A stretch of DNA of 64,000 nucleotides, taken from Paroedura picta (taxonomy: Eukaryota > Chordata > Lepidosauria > Squamata > Gekkonidae). The position numbers were made by a program, and so were the translations under genes. Positions within the stretch are counted from its first letter, which is position 1; each line of letters opens with the position of its first letter. The stretch is from NCBI RefSeq assembly GCF_049243985.1, contig NC_135378.1:40520941-40584940 (forward strand), written 5' to 3'. Below are positions 60,301 to 64,000 of this stretch, in pieces. Below the pieces are notes generated by a model. It was not told the origin of the DNA, made no database searches, and saw only the letters and a list, made by a program, of their open reading frames with translations.

Positions 60301-62460
60301 GACTGAAAGTTACACAATTTTATATAATAAAGACAAAACAAACAAAAAATTGGTGATGGAACTGTGTACATAGCAGCTGCTTCAATACATTGGTTTCTGT
60401 CCTGTTGGGAATACATACATGCATGGACAACAGCTGGATTTAGCTGTACGTGCCCTTTCATTAGGGAAAGGCTTATGGCTAAGTGGCTCAGTATTTGCTT
60501 TGCATTTTAGAAGACTACAATCTCCAGCATTTCCATTTAGAAGGTTTGTATGGCAATCTAACTTGGTATAAGGCAGCTTCGTGTGCCTGTCTCATAGTTC
60601 AACCCATGCTTACCACACTACGAACTTAAAGAGTCCAGCAGCATCGTGTTTCCTACAGTGGCCGATCAATACGGGCCATCTTTTGCTAGCCCCTTTGTGG
60701 CAATCTGAAAAGCTTGGCCTGTATTGAATGTAGGATCCATCACACGCTGAACCCTATATGGATCCACTCAGCCCACATTCTGAACATGTCTATTTTTGTC
60801 ATGCTGAAATAAGCCTTTGTTAAAATCCCTTCTGCCTCTGAGATTTAACACAGCTTGGTGATTACATGGGCTGTGCTCTTTTTACAGCTTAACAAATGGA
60901 ATCACTGCTGACTTTGTATTTTTCATGAGAGAAGTACAGAAAATGATATGCCAGTGTGGCTGCTGCTGGGGCATCTGTTCCCGAGGGTCCTTGTTTTAAA
61001 ATCAGGACACAGGCACAATCACAATGTTACAAGTGTATGAGATATGTAATGATTCAGTGCAGGGATTTCTCATTATAAAGAAAAGTTCTGCAAATTTACC
61101 AGAAAGGGGAGTGAATTAAGCTACCTTAGTTTTGTAAGACTACCATGGGAAAGGAAGTAAGGAGAGCAAAACTACAGTATGTAATTATAACCTGTGGGCT
61201 GGATATTGACTGTGTACAGAAAGCAGGAGCATTGGGCAAGGAGTTACTAGCTTCTCAAATCAGCTCTTTCCAAATCCATTTCACATGTCCAAAAATGTCA
61301 TGGAAGCTCAACAACCTACCCAGGATCCACCAGCTGAGGTTTGCCGTTTTGACACTGGGGGCAGAAGTATGTCATCCTTCTATTCTCTCCTAAACGGCAC
61401 ACTGTAATCTTTTCCCTGCACTGAACACAGTTGGACCGCTTGTATACCTTGTAATGCTTGTATAAGGCCAATCCTGTCTTACGACACTGAAACAAAATAG
61501 AAATTATTCATAGGTCTTAGAAGGGTTCCAGTCAAGTTCTAGAGTCCACTGTTGGTTTCCAAGCAGCTGATGGTGGCAGAGTTTAAATACGCAAGGGAAA
61601 TGTAGAGCAGCAGCTGCTTAAAGAATAAAAGTTTTATTCAAAAGAGAAAGAGAGGAAAGAGATAGTGTTATGGAGAAGAGAGACTCAGGGGTTGTCAACC
61701 CCCGGTCCTCAGCCCGGTACCGGGCCGGCAGCGGCCGTGCCTGCCTCCCCCCCCCCACAGCGAGAAGCTCACCAGGCCGCTTTGCTAGCGGCCCGCTAGC
61801 TCCTCGCTGCAAGGGGGGGAAGCAAGTGCGGCCGCTGGCATGCTGGCTGATGCAAACGCACATGTGCAGCAGCTCTGCACATGCGTTTTTGCGTGGAGCT
61901 GCCATGCGTGTGTGTTTGCCCCCTCCGGTGGGGTGAAAATGCGCATGCGCAGCAGCTTCGTGCACGTGCATTTGCACGCCACTGCCGCACGTGTGCGTTG
62001 GCGCCCTGCCGGCGGGCATGGGCCGCCGGCTCTCTCCCACCCCCGGAAGTGGTCCTCAACCAGGAAAAGGTTGGGGACTCACTAACTATTGTTTTTCATC
62101 TAAAGGCAAACAGGGAGGAAGTGAGTTCAAAGGAGAAGGAAGTCTCCAGCTGAGCCAATCATGATACAGGAAAAGATTTTAAGAATGCTAGGAAGTTTCT
62201 CTGCTACCTCCTCTGATGCCCCCTGTAGGACATTCTTCATATTCTATTGAAACATGCACATTACAGATCTTGTGTATTCCAACAGGTATAAAGAAAAGAG
62301 CTTCCTCTAGTCATATGGTAGGATGAGGAAAGATTTAAACATTTATATTATAGCATTTTTCATAGGCCTTTTGTTAAAAGTTTTTCTTCTCTACCTTGTA
62401 GAAGAGGAGAGTGAAATCCCGAATCATTTTCACCAAATGATGTGTCTGCTCGTCTGTTAA
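51191..62460 (-). CDS. NEIL3: Endonuclease VIII-like DNA glycosylase 3, C-terminal part (exons 5-10 of the gene), partial
   Basis: NEIL3 removes oxidised bases (hydantoins, thymine glycol) mainly from single-stranded DNA and unhooks interstrand crosslinks at replication forks in the nucleus. Six exons in one consistent frame (62395-62460, 61320-61486, 59379-59548, 56325-56679, 54049-54223, 51191-51373) sum to 1116 nt, or 371 residues and a stop. In order they encode the end of the H2TH region, an Fpg/Nei zinc finger (C-x2-C-x18-C-x2-C), a RanBP2/NZF finger (C-x2-C-x10-C-x2-C), a linker with VFGTTTLVMTDF, and two GRF fingers. The end GMKIIPGC matches human GIKIIPGC. The N-terminal catalytic half (exons 1-4) lies beyond 64000. 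Exon numbers are by analogy with the ten-exon human gene. Confidence 0.96.
51858..51925 (+). repeat. Retroelement tail with AATAAATA runs
   Basis: GCCTTCGGGGAGGGTGGTAA is followed by an AT-rich run with AATAAATAATAAATATATAA. Same tail type as 21590-21640. Confidence 0.55.
52279..53173. mobile_element. CpG-rich Harbinger-like non-autonomous element (895 bp)
   Basis: Ends GGGGCTTTTTGCACG (52279-52293) and CGTAAAGCCCC (to 53173) form an imperfect terminal inverted repeat, 12 of 15. TGG is duplicated on both sides (52276-52278, 53174-53176), a 3-bp duplication as in PIF/Harbinger elements. The interior is CpG-rich with AGCGATCGCC-type words, plus a short tandem repeat of CAGTCACTAAGCACACTT near 52670-52720. 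The open frames of 115-169 residues in it resemble nothing known to me. Confidence 0.7.
54049..54223 (-). CDS. NEIL3: NEIL3 exon 9 (first GRF zinc finger)
   Basis: It encodes APPVNMTDGSRTLNAGSPHC and onward through KHHRVCILRVVRKDGENK and FYTCPLPRETRCDYFE. Human reads NMTDGPRTLNPDSPRCSKHN. The W that closes the GRF motif comes from the next exon. Acceptor gtcattacag|AGC, donor TTTGAA|gtacgt. Confidence 0.96.
54224..56324 (-). other. NEIL3: NEIL3 intron 8
   Basis: The 2.1 kb are AT-rich. I see no clear mobile element or hairpin; small open frames match nothing. Confidence 0.7.
56325..56679 (-). CDS. NEIL3: NEIL3 exon 8 (linker between NZF and GRF fingers)
   Basis: It encodes 117 full codons from RKTPNDEVVTDLVKYHC to GTITGNLTS. 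Conserved anchors are KINRKTVFGTTTLVMTDF (human KINRKTAFGTTTLVLTDF) and VEKKQKIDYSSLS (human HKKPKTAQYSSPE). The part between is poorly conserved and seems some 25 residues shorter than the human linker as I recall it. Acceptor cattttaag|TT, donor AGCAG|gtttgt (T at +3). Confidence 0.93.
56680..59378 (-). other. NEIL3: NEIL3 intron 7
   Basis: It holds a GA-rich simple repeat (56985-57021), C/G homopolymer runs near 57970 and 58371, and a short imperfect palindrome at 57080-57145 (TGCAATCCTAAATGC ... GACTTAGGATTGT), a common amniote repeat end. Otherwise nothing. Confidence 0.75.
56985..57021. repeat. GA-rich simple repeat
   Basis: An uninterrupted AGAGAGAGAG run passes into GAGGGAGAGGGAGAG units. 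It is a plain microsatellite in NEIL3 intron 7. Confidence 0.9.
59379..59548 (-). CDS. NEIL3: NEIL3 exon 7 (RanBP2/NZF zinc finger)
   Basis: It encodes KLPRRNSLIGWAYSGG, then QKSEEEWACRRCTLINKPSV and KICDVCLTPRPE. The finger is W-x-C-x2-C-x10-C-x2-C. In vertebrate NEIL3 this NZF binds ubiquitin on the stalled CMG helicase and recruits the enzyme to crosslinks. Acceptor cattgaacag|C, donor CCCGAAG|gtaagt. Confidence 0.96.
59549..61319 (-). other. NEIL3: NEIL3 intron 6
   Basis: A diverged tRNA-Ala-like SINE is visible at about 60471-60590 on the + strand (GTGGCTCAGTATTTGCTTTG, then AATCTCCAGCATTTCC and AAGGCAGCTTCGTGTG). The rest shows nothing. Confidence 0.7.
60471..60590 (+). mobile_element. 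tRNA-Ala-like SINE, strongly diverged
   Basis: It shares GGCTCAG, TTTGCTTTGCAT, ATCTCCAGCATTTCC-like and AAGGCAGCTTCGTGTG segments, in the right order, with the copy at 18215-18412. The B box is barely recognisable. Confidence 0.5.
61320..61486 (-). CDS. NEIL3: NEIL3 exon 6 (Fpg/Nei-type zinc finger)
   Basis: It encodes CRKTGLALYKHYKVYKRSNC, then VQCREKITVCRLGENRRM and TYFCPQCQNGKPQLVDP. Human reads CRKAGLALSKHYKVYKRPNC. The finger ligands are C-x2-C-x18-C-x2-C. Acceptor tttgtttcag|TGT, donor CCTGG|gtaggt. Confidence 0.97.
61487..62394 (-). other. NEIL3: NEIL3 intron 5
   Basis: A GC-rich hAT-like MITE (61686-62084) fills nearly half of it. The remainder is AT-rich with no structure that I can name. 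Confidence 0.8.
61686..62084. mobile_element. GC-rich hAT-like MITE (about 399 bp)
   Basis: It starts CAGGGGTTGTCAACCCCCGG and ends GGTTGGGGACTCACT, related to the ends at 25074-25437. The interior has repeated GCACATG/GCGCATGCGC words and is CpG-rich. The flanks show no matching octamer. Open frames of up to 140 residues arise from GC content. Confidence 0.75.
62395..62460 (-). CDS. NEIL3: NEIL3 exon 5 (end of helix-two-turn-helix region)
   Basis: It encodes 22 residues, LTDEQTHHLVKMIRDFTLLF then YK; human reads LTDEQIHHLVKMIRDFSILF. The exon is exactly in phase 0 at both ends. Acceptor gcttctcag|TTA, donor TACAAG|gtagag. This is the most 5' NEIL3 exon in the window. Confidence 0.93.
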
Positions 62461-64000
62461 CTGAGAAGCCTAAGATTTAAGAGCAAGATTTAAAAACAGT
62501 GAAACATCTCCTAAAATAATGCTTATAGATGCTTCTTAGTCGAAAATATGACTGTGTTTGAAATATACTAACAGCCCAAACTTAAACAGTCACAGTACAT
62601 GTAATTGGAAAAACAGGTATTTTAAACCATTCAGAATAAACAACTCTACCACAACAACAGTCCATCTTCACATAAAGAGGCCCTGGTGCTTTATGATACT
62701 GAAGACCCTGGTTACAATCATGCTATGGCCGCTCCAATTCCCTTTCCCCCCAGATCAATTAAATGCTATATTCAATCGATTTCAAGTATTTCTTGCCAAC
62801 AAGACAATACAGCAAATACACAGAAACTAAAAGAAGAAAAATATGCCATTTTTCTCGACCCGAAGGAGTCTCAAAGCAGCTTACAATCACCTTCTCTTTC
62901 CTCTCTCCACAACAGACACCCTGTGAGATGGGTGAGGCTGAGAGGGCCCTAATATTACTGCTCGGTCAGAACACCTCTATTAGTGCTCTGTCAAGCCCAA
63001 GGTCACCCAGCTGGCTGTATGTGGGGGAGGACTGGGGAATTAAACCTGGCTCACCAGATTAGAAGCCACCACTCTTAACCACTACACCAAGCTGGCCAAT
63101 CATTTCATCTTTTTCAGTTAATAAGTTATTTTTTGGCTTCTATTTTTAGATGAAGATTGCAGTACCCACTTGCTAGGAGAAAGATTAGCAGTAGAACCTG
63201 CAAAAGTACAGTCTTTATGCCATCTGGCAGCACAGAACTATTTTTGCCTCATGAAGAGCTCTGGGTGTTTGAAGTCATCTCAACTCGTTTGAAGCACTAA
63301 AACTCTTTGCCTAGGAATGATTTTATTGCAATGCATATGGCATAAAGACTCCCGAATCCTCTGCAGGTTTCTACTGCTTCTTCCCCTGTCAATTTAAGGC
63401 CCAAAATAAGCCTAAAGGATGAAGTATCTGCTGCAATTGATTCCTAACTGGGTCTCCCAGTGTACCTTATTGAGGAATGTAAGTTCAGTCACACCCTATC
63501 ATTTTGTTAGATGATCCAAAAAAATTCTGTATCCAGAGATCATTGTGGCAAGGTGAACATGGCCCTTCCCTTCCATCTGCTCTCGGTCTGGAAAGAGGAC
63601 TGTGTTTCACACATCAACTTTACAGTGATATTTGAACCTCACTGGACTCTTATTTTTTTCCTAAATGAGATGACTTCCTATTGTTTTAATTCCTCTCTCC
63701 ATATTGCATACTAACACCAACGATAGTCTATGAACCTATGAATCTAACACCAAAGGCCGACAAGACCTAGAAAATCTTTTATTTTTCCCTATGTCAAGCA
63801 GCGATGGCATCAGCATCTGTTCACGCACAGCAATAAAAGGTGGAATTCCTTCCAGCAGCAATTGCATCTTTCAATACACAGCTACAATCTTATCTGCTAC
63901 ATATGAACAACAACCTATAGATTGGCCACTAATACAATTCATGCATGATATCTGTGGGGTCCCAAAATATGTGGCTGGTACTACCCCTGGATTGTAACTT
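62461..64000 (-). other. NEIL3: NEIL3 intron 4, truncated by the window edge
   Basis: I searched the - strand for the expected exon 4 (in human it holds an NIIKNEALFDSGLHP-like segment) and did not find it, so the intron continues past 64000. It holds a Sauria SINE (62830-63096). An open frame at 63791-63997 on the + strand matches nothing known to me. Confidence 0.75.
62830..63096 (-). mobile_element. Sauria-type SINE
   Basis: In reverse order it shows the tail side AAAAGAAGAAAAATATGCC, GAAGGAGTCTCAAAGCAGC, CACCCTGTGAGATGGGTGAG, CCCAAGGTCACCCAGCTGGC and a tRNA-like head ending at CCACTACACCAAGCTGGCC. Near full length and without the duplication seen at 20435-20786. Confidence 0.87.

Noticed and set aside
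61618-62059. Histidine/cysteine-rich open frames on the - strand in NEIL3 intron 5
   Set aside because: They come from GCACATG-type repeats inside a hAT-like MITE; the apparent C/H pattern is not a zinc-finger spacing.
63791-63997. 68-residue + strand open frame at the window edge
   Set aside because: I considered a transposon or a NEIL3 exon on the other strand; neither strand gives a recognisable motif.
62461-64000. NEIL3 exon 4 expected near the right edge
   Set aside because: No - strand frame with the expected residues and splice sites was found, so it is taken to lie outside the window.
1-64000. CRISPR arrays, operons or other prokaryotic systems
   Set aside because: Spliced vertebrate genes and squamate SINEs show that this is animal nuclear DNA; no regularly spaced short direct repeats with unique spacers are present.

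Overview
The window is vertebrate nuclear DNA, almost certainly from a squamate reptile (lizard or snake). Several Sauria-type SINEs (tRNA-like head, conserved middle, CTTCTT tail) are scattered through it, together with a second tRNA-headed SINE ending in ACCTTT repeats, a tRNA-Ala-like SINE, a 5S-rRNA-headed SINE and many short non-autonomous DNA transposons. Coding exons are short, GT-AG bounded and widely spaced.

Two host genes can be read. AGA (aspartylglucosaminidase, a lysosomal amidase) lies complete on the + strand at 17150-34104. It has nine coding exons and a 353-residue product, and starts inside a CpG-rich promoter block (about 16850-17470). NEIL3 (an Fpg/Nei-family DNA glycosylase) lies on the - strand. 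Its last six coding exons (5 to 10 by comparison with the human gene as I recall it) run from 62460 down to the stop at 51191. Exons 1-4 lie beyond the right edge. The two genes converge tail to tail, the same arrangement as in human 4q34. They do not share a pathway: one degrades N-linked glycopeptides in lysosomes, the other repairs oxidised bases and interstrand crosslinks in nuclear DNA.

Layout: 1-16.8 kb is AGA upstream intergenic DNA with a GC-rich 212-bp tandem repeat followed by four hairpins (0.28-1.3 kb), SINEs, hAT-like MITEs and a CpG-rich MITE. AGA occupies 17.1-34.1 kb, with introns carrying SINEs, two hAT-like MITEs, an inverted repeat of a retroelement end, a Penelope-like remnant and an interrupted 5S-headed SINE. 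34.1-50.75 kb is the intergenic region: a SINE with 13-bp target duplication, a GC-rich degenerate repeat, two 96%-identical 219-bp TA-flanked MITEs (one nested in a Sauria SINE), a fossil tyrosine-recombinase retroelement and a few hairpins. 50.75-62.46 kb is NEIL3 (exons 10 to 5). 62.46-64 kb is NEIL3 intron 4.

I found no evidence of a new gene system. The most unusual signals are the clean hairpins (4541-4643, 41572-41655), the hairpin cluster at 0.92-1.29 kb, the young MITE pair, and the loss of one conserved N-glycosylation sequon in AGA. All identifications come from reading the sequence and remembered family knowledge; no database search was run.
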